Shown: one piece after another, positions 7,970 to 16,136 of the stretch | How positions within the stretch are numbered: position 1 is the first letter of the stretch | Layout of the letters: each line of letters opens with the position of its first letter | Source of the DNA: Nonomuraea guangzhouensis | Lineage (GTDB): Bacteria > Actinomycetota > Actinomycetes > Streptosporangiales > Streptosporangiaceae | Direction of reading: 5' to 3' | Length of the DNA stretch: 64,000 bases | NCBI RefSeq assembly: GCF_019396345.1 | Contig: NZ_JAHKRM010000018.1 | Location: forward strand, 124,001 to 188,000 | Translations under genes and position numbers: made by a program | Notes under the pieces: generated by a model | Database searches by the model: none | Told to the model about the DNA's origin: nothing | The model's input: only the letters and a program-made list of their open reading frames with translations

Positions 7970-8994
7970 TGGCGCTCAAGTCCTTCCGCGACCGCAACAA
8001 GATCGTCGTCGGCCTGGTCTCGCTGGCGGTGCTCGGCGCGGTCCTCGTGGCCACCTTCCTGGTCGGCAACCTCGGGCTGCTCGAAGGCGGCTACTACATG
8101 TCCGGCACGTTCGTGGACTCCGGGGGCCTGCGCACCGGCAACGACGTGCGGGTCGCGGGCGTACGCGTCGGCAAGGTCACCGAGGTGCGGCCCGACTACG
8201 GCCAGGGCAACGTGGTCGTCACCTGGAAGGTCGACACCGACGTACGGCTCGGCCGCGCCACCCGGGCCGACATCACGCTGTCCAACCTGCTCGGCGGCCG
8301 GTACGTCAAGCTGACCGGCCCCGTCGCCGCCCCGTACATCGACCAGCTCCCCGAGGCCCAGCGGCGGATCCCGGTGACCCGGACCGGCGTCCCCACCCTG
8401 ATCAACGACGCCATCAAGGACGCCACCCACCTGGTCCAGAAGCTCGACACCAAGGCCGTGGACGACCTGCTGACCGAGCTGGGCAAGATCGACACCAGCA
8501 AGCGCGGCCGGATCACCAAGCTGCTGAAGAACATCGGCGACCTGTCCGACACCATCAGCGAGAGCGAACCGCAGCTGCAGAAGCTCCTCGACAACGGCAC
8601 CAAGATCATGAACGTCCTGGAGCGGAAGGACAAGCAGCTCGCCCGCCTCATCGACGCCATCGAGGTCATGCTGGACGAGCTGCGCTCGCGCCGCAACGAA
8701 CTGCGCACGCTGCTCGGCGACGGCAGCGACCTGGTCCAGAGCACCACCCGGCTGATCAACGAACACGAGGGGACGCTGGTCCGGGTCCTCGACGACACCG
8801 GCGCGATCACCACCAAGCTGAACAGCGGCAACAAGGAGTTCAACAAGCTCCTGGCGTGGGCCGGCCCGACGTTCTCCGGGCTGTCCACGATGGGCGGCCA
8901 AGGCCCGTGGCTCGAGGCCATAGCCACGGGCCTGGGCCCCATCAACCCGGAGGTGCTCGGCGCCATCGCCAAAGACAGGAAGAACGACAGATGA
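7969..8994 (+). CDS. Mce family protein, MceC position
   Basis: The 341-residue protein has an N-terminal anchor (about 12-36), an MCE domain (GYYMSGTFVDSGGLRTGNDV, VAGVRVGKVTEV) and a long C-terminal helical region with a coiled-coil-like run around KLLKNIGDLSDTISESEPQL. I chose the ATG at 7969 in the TGATG overlap; an in-frame GTG one codon upstream is the alternative. The stop overlaps the next start as ATGA. Confidence 0.92.
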   Translation: MALKSFRDRNKIVVGLVSLAVLGAVLVATFLVGNLGLLEGGYYMSGTFVDSGGLRTGNDVRVAGVRVGKVTEVRPDYGQGNVVVTWKVDTDVRLGRATRADITLSNLLGGRYVKLTGPVAAPYIDQLPEAQRRIPVTRTGVPTLINDAIKDATHLVQKLDTKAVDDLLTELGKIDTSKRGRITKLLKNIGDLSDTISESEPQLQKLLDNGTKIMNVLERKDKQLARLIDAIEVMLDELRSRRNELRTLLGDGSDLVQSTTRLINEHEGTLVRVLDDTGAITTKLNSGNKEFNKLLAWAGPTFSGLSTMGGQGPWLEAIATGLGPINPEVLGAIAKDRKNDR

Positions 8995-10025
8995 CCCGTT
9001 TCCTGGCGGTCCTGCTGGCCGTGACGCTGCTGGCGGGCAGCGGCGGGTGCACGCTGCTCGGCGCGGAGCCGTACCGGCTGACCGCGATCTTCAGCAAGGC
9101 GCCGTCGCTGTACGAGCAGGCGCGGGTGAAGGTGATGGGGCTCGACGCCGGATACGTGACGAACATCCGCATCGACGGCGACAAGGTACGCGTCGAGCTG
9201 TCGGTGGACCGTGAGGTGCCGCTGCCCGCGAACGTCAAGGCCGTGGTCGCCCCACAGAACACGCTGGGCGAGCGGAACGTGGTGCTCTACCCGCCGTGGA
9301 AGCCCGGCGACCAGCGGATCGCCGCCGGCGCCACCATTCCGCTGGAGCGCACCGACCTGCCGGTGGAGATCGACGACGCGCTCGACGCGTTCACCAAACT
9401 GACCGACGCGCTGGACTCCGACAAGCTGGGCGACGTCGCGGGCAACCTCGCCGACAGCGTCAGAGGCCGCGGCAAGACGGTCAACAACGCGATCGCCGAC
9501 ACCGCGCACCTCACCGACACGCTGGCCAAGCAGGACCAGCAGCTCATCGACCTGGCCAAGGGCCTGAACAAGCTGGCCACCAGCCTCAACAAGCGACAGG
9601 ACCAGGTGACGGGCGCGATCGACTCCTTCGCCGAGGCCAGCGCCATCCTGGCCGAGGAGCGGCGGCGGCTGCGTACGTTCATCTCCGGCATGGCCGACTT
9701 CGTCCGCCGCGGCGACGTGATCATCGAAGCCTATTCCGAACGCCTCCCGCAGGCCGCCGGCACGCTGGCCGAGCTGGTGCTGACGGTCCGGGCGAACAGC
9801 GCGTCGATGGCCCAGGCGGTCAAGGGCGCGGCCGACTTCGCCGACATCCTGATCGACTCGTGGGACAAGAAGCAGCACGTGCTGAAGATCCGCGTGGTGC
9901 TCAACGCGATGACCAGGGCCTGGCTGACCCCGCTGTTCGACGCCCTGAACCTCGGCAAGGTGCCGTGCCTGCCCGCCGGCCTCAGCAACTGCCCCTACGA
10001 GCAGGGGAAGAAGAAGAGCCGATGA
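8991..10025 (+). CDS. Mce family lipoprotein, MceD position
   Basis: The 344-residue protein starts with a lipoprotein-type signal (hydrophobic core LAVLLAVTLLAG, candidate lipidated Cys20 in GSGGC). An MCE domain (YRLTAIFSKAPSLYEQARVK, VMGLDAGYV) and the long helical region follow. The lipobox is imperfect at position -3. In Mycobacterium tuberculosis the lipoprotein is the fifth Mce (MceE/Lpr); here both the fourth and fifth look lipidated. The start lies in an ATGA overlap with the previous gene, so the longer upstream reading of this frame is not used. Confidence 0.9.
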   Translation: MTRFLAVLLAVTLLAGSGGCTLLGAEPYRLTAIFSKAPSLYEQARVKVMGLDAGYVTNIRIDGDKVRVELSVDREVPLPANVKAVVAPQNTLGERNVVLYPPWKPGDQRIAAGATIPLERTDLPVEIDDALDAFTKLTDALDSDKLGDVAGNLADSVRGRGKTVNNAIADTAHLTDTLAKQDQQLIDLAKGLNKLATSLNKRQDQVTGAIDSFAEASAILAEERRRLRTFISGMADFVRRGDVIIEAYSERLPQAAGTLAELVLTVRANSASMAQAVKGAADFADILIDSWDKKQHVLKIRVVLNAMTRAWLTPLFDALNLGKVPCLPAGLSNCPYEQGKKKSR

Positions 10026-11044
10026 AGGCACGTGTCCTGTCAGGGCTGCTCGCGCTGACCATCACCGCCTCGTGCTCGCTCCAGACGCTCGGCGCCACCG
10101 GCGGCGACCTGACGATCAACGCCACCTTCGACGACGTACAGAGCCTGGTGGCCGGGCACAGCGTGCAGATCTCGGACGTGCGGGTGGGCACGGTCACCGG
10201 CATCCGGCTGCAGGGCTACCAGGCCAGGGTCACCATGTCGATCATGTCGGAGCACCCGGTGCCCGAAGGCAGCACCGCGACCGTGGCCAAGACCTCGGTG
10301 CTGGGCGAGAACTACGTCCAGCTCACGCCGCCCGCGGGCAAGGACCTGTCGAAGGGCCCCTACCTCAAGAGCGGCGCCACGATCACCGACACCTCGGTCG
10401 AGCCGGACATCGAGCAGGTCACCGCCAAGGCCGGGCCGCTCATCGAGGCGCTCGGCACCCAGGACGTCAACGCCATCCTCGACGCCGCCTCGACCGCGTT
10501 CGCCGGCAAGGGCGCCGACGTCAACAAGCTGATCAAGCAGACGGCCGAGGTGACCGACACCTACGCCGCGGCCCGCCAGGACATCGCCACCACCGTGGAC
10601 GCCCTGGCCAAGCTGGGCGACCAGCTCGCCAAGGGCAGCAAGGAGCTGGACCGGCTGCCCGGCACGCTGGCGGCGGCCACCGCCCGCCTCGCGCACGGCC
10701 GCAAGCACGTGAAGAAGGCCATCATCGCCCTGACCGACCTGGCCAAGGAGGCCAACCTCACCGTCTACCCGCGGCACGCCGCCCGGCTGCGCACGCTGCT
10801 GCGCGAGCTCGACGCGATCACCACCTCGATGCTGCGCGGCAAGGAGGACCTGAAGGCGCTGGTGACCAAGCTCCAGGCGTTCATCGACACGCCGCCGATC
10901 ACGGTCAACGGCCAGGTGCTCATCTACGTGTGGCTGAAGGGCCTGCTGCTGCCCAAGCACAAGGGCCTCCTGCCGGACGGCAAGACGGGCGTGCTGCCCA
11001 ACCGGGTCGAGGACTTCCGCCTGCTCCTGGAGCCGCCGCGATGA
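10022..11044 (+). CDS. Mce family lipoprotein, MceE position
   Basis: The 340-residue protein has a short signal with a probable lipidated Cys18 (LALTITASC), as expected for MceE, then an MCE domain (LTINATFDDVQSLVAGHSVQ, ISDVRVGTV) and a helical needle region. It overlaps the preceding stop by an ATGA. The C-terminus contains the hydrophobic motif VLIYVWLKGLLLP, which may contact membrane or partner subunits. Confidence 0.91.
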   Translation: MKARVLSGLLALTITASCSLQTLGATGGDLTINATFDDVQSLVAGHSVQISDVRVGTVTGIRLQGYQARVTMSIMSEHPVPEGSTATVAKTSVLGENYVQLTPPAGKDLSKGPYLKSGATITDTSVEPDIEQVTAKAGPLIEALGTQDVNAILDAASTAFAGKGADVNKLIKQTAEVTDTYAAARQDIATTVDALAKLGDQLAKGSKELDRLPGTLAAATARLAHGRKHVKKAIIALTDLAKEANLTVYPRHAARLRTLLRELDAITTSMLRGKEDLKALVTKLQAFIDTPPITVNGQVLIYVWLKGLLLPKHKGLLPDGKTGVLPNRVEDFRLLLEPPR

Positions 11045-12378
11045 GGAACCGCCGCATCTACCTGAATCTCGGCTTCTTCGCCGCCCTGGGCATCGTGATG
11101 ACGATCTGGGCGTTCACCACGATCATCAAGCTCGACGCGATCACCAAGCCCTATCGGGTGTCGGCGGAGTTCGTCTCCTCCCCCGGCCTGATCCGCGGCT
11201 TCGACGTCGCCTACCTCGGTGTCCGGGTGGGCAAGGTCGGCGACGTACGGCTGGCGCCCGGCAAGATCATCGTGGGGCTGGACATCGACAAGGAGATCCG
11301 GCTGCCGAAGGCCAGCACGGCCGAAGTACGGCGCAAGTCCGCGATCGGCGAGCCGTACGTGGAGCTGTCGCCGCCCGCGACCGGCGTGAACGGCCCGTCG
11401 CTGGCGGCCGGCGACGTGATCCCGCTGTCCAAGACCACGGTGCCGCTCGACTACAAGAAGCTGTTCGAGGGCGTCGGCAAGCTGCTCGCCGCGGTGCCGC
11501 CCAAGGATGCCAAGACGATCACGCACGAGCTGGCGGTGGCGCTGGACGGCCGGTCGTCGTCGATCAGGAGCATCATCGAAGACGCGCACGACCTGACCGG
11601 GACGCTGGCCGACAACTCCCAGGTGCTCGACGACCTGTCCGTACAGCTCACCCAGCTCACCCACACGCTCGCGGGCCGCAAGGACAAGCTGGCCTCGGGC
11701 ATCACGGACCTGAGCACGGTGACGGCCACGCTGCGCGAGTCGCGTACCGACCTCGACGCCTTCCTGGACCAGGGGCCGGGCGTGTTCGGGCAGCTCGACC
11801 GGGCCATCAAGCGGGCCAGGCCGGGCCTGTCGTGCCTGCTGACCGCGGCCGGCCTGCCGCACAAGCCGGTCTTCTCCGCGGAGACCGAACGGAACGTGCA
11901 CCACCTGCTGGCCATCGTGCCGACGGCGCTGAGCCTGGCGGACGACATCAGCGCGAAGGAGGGCGACACGGTGTACGGCAAGGCGCAGTTCGTCTTCAGC
12001 GTCCCGGGCGGCCCGAAACCGGCCGAGGAGTACGCGGGTCCGGTCGGCCCGCCGACCGTTCCCCGCCTGCGTGCCTGCCCCGACCGCGCCGTGGACGATC
12101 CCGTCCGTACGGAGGACGCCGCGGACAAACCCCGCAAGGACCCGACGACAGAGCAGACCAGGCGGCCGGCCGCCAAGGCCACCGCATCGCCCGAGCGGAC
12201 CCCGGAAGCCGCGGCAGGTGCGAAGTCGCCCGCCGCGGCTGCCGGGCCCGCGTCCCGTACCCCGGTGGACGCCGCTCCGCTGATTGCCGCGATATTCCTC
12301 GCGGTGGCGGCGAGTGGTGGAATCTTGGGGTGGATCGCGGTGGGCCGGGCCGCCCGCCGCCGTGAGGAGAACTCATGA
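11041..12378 (+). CDS. Mce family protein, MceF position, with extra C-terminal membrane segment
   Basis: This 445-residue protein is the last and longest of the six Mce subunits. It has an N-terminal anchor (about 9-31), an MCE domain (YRVSAEFVSSPGLIRGFDVA, YLGVRVGKV) and a helical region. A Pro/Ala/Lys/Thr-rich linker (about 345-405) leads to a second hydrophobic segment (LIAAIFLAVAASGGILGWIA) near the end, followed by positive residues (RAARRREENS). MceF proteins with a C-terminal transmembrane anchor would be tethered at both ends. ATGA overlaps occur on both sides. Confidence 0.9.
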   Translation: MRNRRIYLNLGFFAALGIVMTIWAFTTIIKLDAITKPYRVSAEFVSSPGLIRGFDVAYLGVRVGKVGDVRLAPGKIIVGLDIDKEIRLPKASTAEVRRKSAIGEPYVELSPPATGVNGPSLAAGDVIPLSKTTVPLDYKKLFEGVGKLLAAVPPKDAKTITHELAVALDGRSSSIRSIIEDAHDLTGTLADNSQVLDDLSVQLTQLTHTLAGRKDKLASGITDLSTVTATLRESRTDLDAFLDQGPGVFGQLDRAIKRARPGLSCLLTAAGLPHKPVFSAETERNVHHLLAIVPTALSLADDISAKEGDTVYGKAQFVFSVPGGPKPAEEYAGPVGPPTVPRLRACPDRAVDDPVRTEDAADKPRKDPTTEQTRRPAAKATASPERTPEAAAGAKSPAAAAGPASRTPVDAAPLIAAIFLAVAASGGILGWIAVGRAARRREENS

Positions 12379-13133
12379 CCACCAAGCAGGACCTCGCCGC
12401 GGAGGAGGCCACAGCGGCGGAACCCCCACCCACCTCAGACGCACCCACCGAAAGACCCTCCGGCAGCACCGCCCCGGACGCCCCCGCCCCGGATGGCAGC
12501 GCCCCGGACCGTCCCACCTCGGACGCCCCCGCCGCGGACGGTGCCACGCCGGAGGGCGGCGCCTCGGAGCCGGGGCGGTTGGGTCGGGCGCGGATCATGG
12601 TGGTGATGGCGGCCCTGCTGGTGGCCGCCCTGGCCGCCACGGCCGCGCTGCAGTGGATCTCCGCGAGCCAGGCCCGCGACTCGCTGGCCCGGCTGGAGAG
12701 CGAGCGCGCCCTGCGGCTGGAGGTCTCGGGTGCGGCCAGCGCGTTCGGCAAGGCCCTGCTCAGCTACGACTACCAGGACCTGCAGGCCACCCGCGCCACG
12801 CTGACGGCCCAGGCCACGGGCGACTTCCTGGCCACCTACGACGAGGCGTTCGGCGGCGCGATGGCCCAGGTCATCGTCAAGCTCAAGGCCGTCTCGCAGG
12901 CGAACGTCCGCGAGGTCTACCTGTCGGACGTCGACGAGGCCACCGCGCACGCCATCGTCGTGGTCGACCAACAGGTCAACACTTCTGAGGCGATACGCTC
13001 GGTCAAGGACTCCCATCTCAAGATCAGCTTGGTCAAGGAGAAGGGCGTCTGGAAGGTCCACGACGTCTCCGTGCTCGGCGCGGCCAAAGAGGACCAGTAC
13101 AAACTGGACAGCGGCTCGAAGAAGAAGGACTGA
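12375..13133 (+). CDS. Mce-associated membrane protein (Mas/VirB8-like fold)
   Basis: The 252-residue protein has an acidic, Pro/Ala-rich cytoplasmic N-terminus (1-70), one membrane helix (about 75-95: IMVVMAALLVAALAATAAL) and an extracytoplasmic domain with ALLSYDYQDLQATRATLTAQ, QANVREVYLSD and VDQQVNT. This matches the Mce-associated (Mas/Mam) proteins that follow mce operons and stabilise the transporter. Only one such gene is present, whereas mycobacterial loci often have two to four. It is coupled to mceF by an ATGA overlap. Confidence 0.88.
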   Translation: MTTKQDLAAEEATAAEPPPTSDAPTERPSGSTAPDAPAPDGSAPDRPTSDAPAADGATPEGGASEPGRLGRARIMVVMAALLVAALAATAALQWISASQARDSLARLESERALRLEVSGAASAFGKALLSYDYQDLQATRATLTAQATGDFLATYDEAFGGAMAQVIVKLKAVSQANVREVYLSDVDEATAHAIVVVDQQVNTSEAIRSVKDSHLKISLVKEKGVWKVHDVSVLGAAKEDQYKLDSGSKKKD

Positions 13134-13151
13134 CCAATCGGCCCCCTGGCG

Positions 13152-13739
13152 ATGGGCGGACGCCCCGATGAGGTGCTCGCCCCAGAAGACTGGCTGACCG
13201 ACGTCGAGCGGACCCGCGCCGCCCGGTTCGCGTTCGAGCCCGACCGCCGCTCCTTCATAGCGGCCCACCTGCTCGTACGCCTCTGCGCCGCGGCGGTGCT
13301 CGACACCGATCCGGCCGGGCTGACCCTGTTACAGCACTGCGACGTGCACGGCCCCGGCCACGGCCGCCCGTACATCGAGCAGGCCCCCTCACTCGGCGTC
13401 AGCCTCAGCCACACGCGCGGCTACGTCTGCGCGGCGGCCGGCGAGGGCCGGGTCGGCATCGACGCGGAGCGGGTGCCGCCGGGCCCGTTCGACCGGCTGC
13501 TCGCCGGCCGGGCGCTCAGCGAGCAGGAGCTGGCCGTGGTCACCACCAACGAAGAGCTGATCAGGCACTGGACGCGCAAAGAGGCGCTGATCAAGCGCGG
13601 CGAGCTGACCATCGACGGACTGCGGGAGGCCGACGCCGACGCGGCGGGCCGTCACCTGCTCGAATGGACCGCCGAGGGGGACATCGTGGTGGCCGCTATC
13701 ACAGACGCACCAGCGGAATTGATCCCTATATCCGGATAA
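13152..13739 (+). CDS. 4'-phosphopantetheinyl transferase superfamily protein
   Basis: The 195-residue enzyme transfers phosphopantetheine from CoA to a carrier-protein serine. Visible motifs are SLGVSLSHTRGYVCAA, the Mg-binding GIDAERV at about 101-107, and RHWTRKEALIKRGE at about 138-151, which match the Sfp/AcpT family. The length is slightly short for Sfp. It begins 18 nt after the Mce-associated gene on the same strand with no obvious terminator, so co-transcription with the lipid-import operon is likely. Whether it serves fatty-acid, polyketide or peptide carriers is not visible. Confidence 0.88.
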   Translation: MGGRPDEVLAPEDWLTDVERTRAARFAFEPDRRSFIAAHLLVRLCAAAVLDTDPAGLTLLQHCDVHGPGHGRPYIEQAPSLGVSLSHTRGYVCAAAGEGRVGIDAERVPPGPFDRLLAGRALSEQELAVVTTNEELIRHWTRKEALIKRGELTIDGLREADADAAGRHLLEWTAEGDIVVAAITDAPAELIPISG

Positions 13740-13742
13740 AAT
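13737..13742 (+). promoter_or_regulatory. Candidate -10 element for a leaderless small gene
   Basis: TAAAAT overlaps the stop codon of the phosphopantetheinyl transferase gene and ends 6 nt before the ATG at 13749, the spacing expected for a leaderless transcript. There is no clear -35 box. Confidence 0.4.
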
Positions 13743-13748
13743 GGCCGC

Positions 13749-13925
13749 ATGTTCTACCGCAAGCCGCTAGAGGAGCGCATCGCCGATCGGGTGGCGCAGC
13801 GCAGGCCGCTCGAGGAGGGCAAGACCTTCGAGCACGGGCCGGCCAAGTTCGTCTTCGTCTCGCTGATCGTGGCCGTCGTGGTCATGCACGTCGTCGGCCT
13901 CGCCGTGGTGATGGCTCTGCACTAG
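13749..13925 (+). CDS. Small single-pass membrane protein, 58 residues
   Basis: A short ORF starts 9 nt after the phosphopantetheinyl transferase stop: MFYRKPLEERIADRVAQRRP, then a charged stretch, a hydrophobic helix (FVFVSLIVAVVVMHVVGLAV) and an MALH end. The charged N-terminus followed by a C-terminal helix suggests a small inner-membrane protein. Its TAG stop overlaps the TAG stop of the convergent cation-efflux gene in a shared CTAG. No Shine-Dalgarno is seen, but a TAAAAT lies 6 nt upstream. Function unknown; the coherent amphipathic/hydrophobic design argues that it is real. Confidence 0.7.
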   Translation: MFYRKPLEERIADRVAQRRPLEEGKTFEHGPAKFVFVSLIVAVVVMHVVGLAVVMALH

Positions 13926-14848
13926 CGGCGCCGGGTGGGAGTGGGATCCAGGAACACCTGGGAGATGGCGGGATAGCGGTCCCGCAGCCGGCGGTCGAGC
14001 TCGTCGCAGGCGATCTCCACGCCGGCCGCACTCGCGTCGTCCCGAAAGTCGATCTTCGCGGCCACCATGAGGCTGCCCGGACCGAGGTACATCGTGAGCA
14101 GCTCGACCACGCTCATCACCTCGGGCTGCGCCGCCAGCACCTCGCGGATCTCCTTCTCGACCGGGTCCGGCGCGGACTGGCCGATCAGCAGCGACAGGTT
14201 CGACCGGATCAGCGTGAGCGCGGCCACCAGCAGGAGCAGGCCGATCGCGATCGACGCGCCGCCGTCCCACACGGCCGAGCCGGTCACCTGGGAGCCGAGC
14301 AGGCCCAGCGCCGCGATCACCAGCCCGACCAGCGCCGCCGCGTCCTCGTACACGACGGCCTTCAGCGCGGTGTCCGAGGTGATCGAGACCAGGCGGAACG
14401 GGCTGACGTCATGCCTGCGGGCCTCCCTGCGCAGCTGCGCGAGCGCGTTGAGGAAGGACCCGCTCTCGATCGCGAAGGAGACGGCCAGCACGATGTACGA
14501 CGGGAGCAGGTTGCCGAGGTCCTCGCCGTGACTGATCTCGTGCACGCCGTGGGTGATGGAGAAGCCCGCGCCGCCGACCAGGGTCGCGACCGCGGCCATC
14601 ATCGCCCAGAAGAAGCCCGCCTTGCCGTGCCCGAACGGATGGCGGCCGTCAGCGGGCCGCTGCCCCCGGCGTACGGAGACCAGCAGCAGGAGCTCCGTCA
14701 CCGTGTCCGCGGCCGAGTGGGCGGCCTCCGACAGCATCGCCGCGGAGCCGCCGATCAGGCCCGCGATCAGCTTGGCCACCGCGATGGCCAGGTTCGCGCC
14801 GCCCGCCACGAGGACGGTGCCCAAACTCTCACCCGAGTTGTCCGCCAT
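13922..14848 (-). CDS. Cation diffusion facilitator family transporter
   Basis: The 308-residue membrane antiporter exports divalent metal ions (Zn, Fe, Co or Mn). The sequence has SEAAHSAADTVTE in helix II (HxxxD-type metal site), HPFGHGKAGFFWA after it, DTALKAVVYEDAAALVG in helix V (a D..ED variant) and a C-terminal cytoplasmic domain with VVELLTMYLGPGSLMVAAKI. The VYEDAAAL variant is typical of the FieF-like subgroup with relaxed specificity. It is convergent with the small membrane protein and divergent from the MarR gene; specificity cannot be assigned. Confidence 0.9.
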   Translation of the reverse strand: MADNSGESLGTVLVAGGANLAIAVAKLIAGLIGGSAAMLSEAAHSAADTVTELLLLVSVRRGQRPADGRHPFGHGKAGFFWAMMAAVATLVGGAGFSITHGVHEISHGEDLGNLLPSYIVLAVSFAIESGSFLNALAQLRREARRHDVSPFRLVSITSDTALKAVVYEDAAALVGLVIAALGLLGSQVTGSAVWDGGASIAIGLLLLVAALTLIRSNLSLLIGQSAPDPVEKEIREVLAAQPEVMSVVELLTMYLGPGSLMVAAKIDFRDDASAAGVEIACDELDRRLRDRYPAISQVFLDPTPTRRR

Positions 14849-14941
14849 AACGGGTCACCTTATGGTGGGCCGCGTTCGGCCGCCCACAGCAGGTAACGCC
14901 GGCACCCACGCGCGGGCGGCGGTTTTCACGGCTTGGTGCGC

Positions 14942-14947
14942 TAGATT
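14942..14947 (+). promoter_or_regulatory. Candidate -10 element for the MarR gene
   Basis: TAGATT ends 7 nt before the ATG at 14955 with no ribosome site between them, so the mRNA is probably leaderless. Confidence 0.45.
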
Positions 14948-14954
14948 GGAGATC

Positions 14955-15413
14955 ATGAGCGCGCCCCGCTGGCTTTCCCCCGCTGAGCAGCGTGCCTGGC
15001 GTACCCACCTGGCGCTGCACAAGCTGCTCATGCACCGGCTCGACCGCGAGCTGCAGGAGCACGCTCTCTCGGTGAACGACTACGAGATCCTGGTCAACCT
15101 CTCCGAGAGCCCCGAGCACCGGATGCGGATGAGCGACCTGGCCGACGCGACCATCCAGTCGCGCAGCCGGCTGTCGCACCAGATCTCCCGCATGGAGGCC
15201 AAGGGACTGGTCGCCAGGGAGGACTGCCACGACGACCGGCGCGGCACGTTCGCCGTGCTCACCGACGAGGGCTGGGCCACGATCGAGAGAGTCGCGCCTG
15301 ATCACGTGGCCAGTGTCCGTGAGCATTTCGTCGACCGGCTCACCGACGACCAGCTCGACGCGCTCGTGGTGGCCTACGAGCCGATCGTGGAGCATCTGAA
15401 GAAGCTTCGCTGA
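14955..15413 (+). CDS. MarR family transcriptional regulator
   Basis: The 152-residue winged-helix dimeric regulator has the MarR core: LHKLLMHRLDRELQEHALSV, YEILVNLSESPEHRMRMSDL, TIQSRSRLSHQISRMEAKGL as recognition region, and the DRRGTFAVLTDEG wing. Such proteins bind small aromatic ligands and repress nearby efflux or catabolic genes. The cation-efflux gene is divergent and the lprG-P55 pair lies just downstream, so either could be a target. No palindrome was identified in the 106-nt divergent gap. Confidence 0.88.
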   Translation: MSAPRWLSPAEQRAWRTHLALHKLLMHRLDRELQEHALSVNDYEILVNLSESPEHRMRMSDLADATIQSRSRLSHQISRMEAKGLVAREDCHDDRRGTFAVLTDEGWATIERVAPDHVASVREHFVDRLTDDQLDALVVAYEPIVEHLKKLR

Positions 15414-15473
15414 ACGCCCAGGCCGACACCTAACCGATATGCCCGACGGCACACGATCGTTCCGGGCGCTCGC

Positions 15474-15479
15474 TACGAT
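15474..15479 (+). promoter_or_regulatory. Candidate -10 element for lprG
   Basis: TACGAT ends 6 nt before the lprG ATG at 15486; the intervening CCGCTC has no ribosome-binding character. This fits a leaderless lprG-P55 mRNA. Confidence 0.45.
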
Positions 15480-15485
15480 CCGCTC

Positions 15486-16136
15486 ATGCTCCGAAAGCTG
15501 CTGTTCGTCGTCATCCTCGCGCTGGTGTCCGCCTGCTCATCCGGTGGCGGCGGCAGCGAGTTGCCCGCCGGACCCGATCTGCTGAAGAAGTCGGCCGAGG
15601 CCATGAAGGCGGTCAAGTCGGCCACCTTCTCCATCGCCACGGACGGCAAGCCCAAGGTGCCGGTGAAGAAGGCCGACGGCAGGCTGACCGCCACCGGTGA
15701 CGCCGACGGCACGATCACCATCGAGGTCCTGGGCAGCCTGCAGGAGCTCACCTTCGCCCTGGTCGGCGACACCGTCCACTTCAAGGGCCCGACGGGTGGC
15801 TTCCAGAAGATGACCAGAAAGGACCTGGCGCAGATCTACGACCCGTCGCTGATCCTCAACCCGGCCAAGGGCCTCGCGCAGCTGCTCGGCACGGCCACCG
15901 ACCCGCGCGTCGAGGCCGAGGAGAGCGGCGTCTACCGGGTGGCCGCCACGTTCTCCGGTCAGGTCCTCGGGACCCTCGTCCCGGGCGTCACCCAGGGCGT
16001 CAACGCCAAGATCTGGGTGGACAAGGCCACCAGCCGGCTCACCAAGGTCGAGCTGCCGCTGCAGGACGGCACGGTGACCGTGTCGCTCAGCGACTACGAC
16101 GCGCCGGTGACGATCACGCCGCCCGCCGCCGGATGA
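15486..16136 (+). CDS. lprG: LppX/LprAFG-family lipoprotein (LprG-like)
   Basis: The 216-residue secreted lipoprotein has a clean lipobox (LALVSAC, Cys17). The mature part has the LppX_LprAFG pattern: LLKKSAEAMKAVKSATFSIA, then beta strands ending in VNAKIWVDKATSRLTKVEL. In mycobacteria LprG carries triacylglycerides and lipoglycans in a hydrophobic pocket and works with the P55 exporter encoded next to it. Here the stop overlaps the start of an MFS exporter (ATGA), preserving that pairing. The gene symbol rests on family plus synteny. Confidence 0.82.
   Translation: MLRKLLFVVILALVSACSSGGGGSELPAGPDLLKKSAEAMKAVKSATFSIATDGKPKVPVKKADGRLTATGDADGTITIEVLGSLQELTFALVGDTVHFKGPTGGFQKMTRKDLAQIYDPSLILNPAKGLAQLLGTATDPRVEAEESGVYRVAATFSGQVLGTLVPGVTQGVNAKIWVDKATSRLTKVELPLQDGTVTVSLSDYDAPVTITPPAAG

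Noticed and set aside
10072-11040. Open frame overlapping mceE and continuing into mceF
   Set aside because: It is an out-of-frame reading of mceE. MceF itself starts at the ATGA overlap at 11041 with its membrane anchor.
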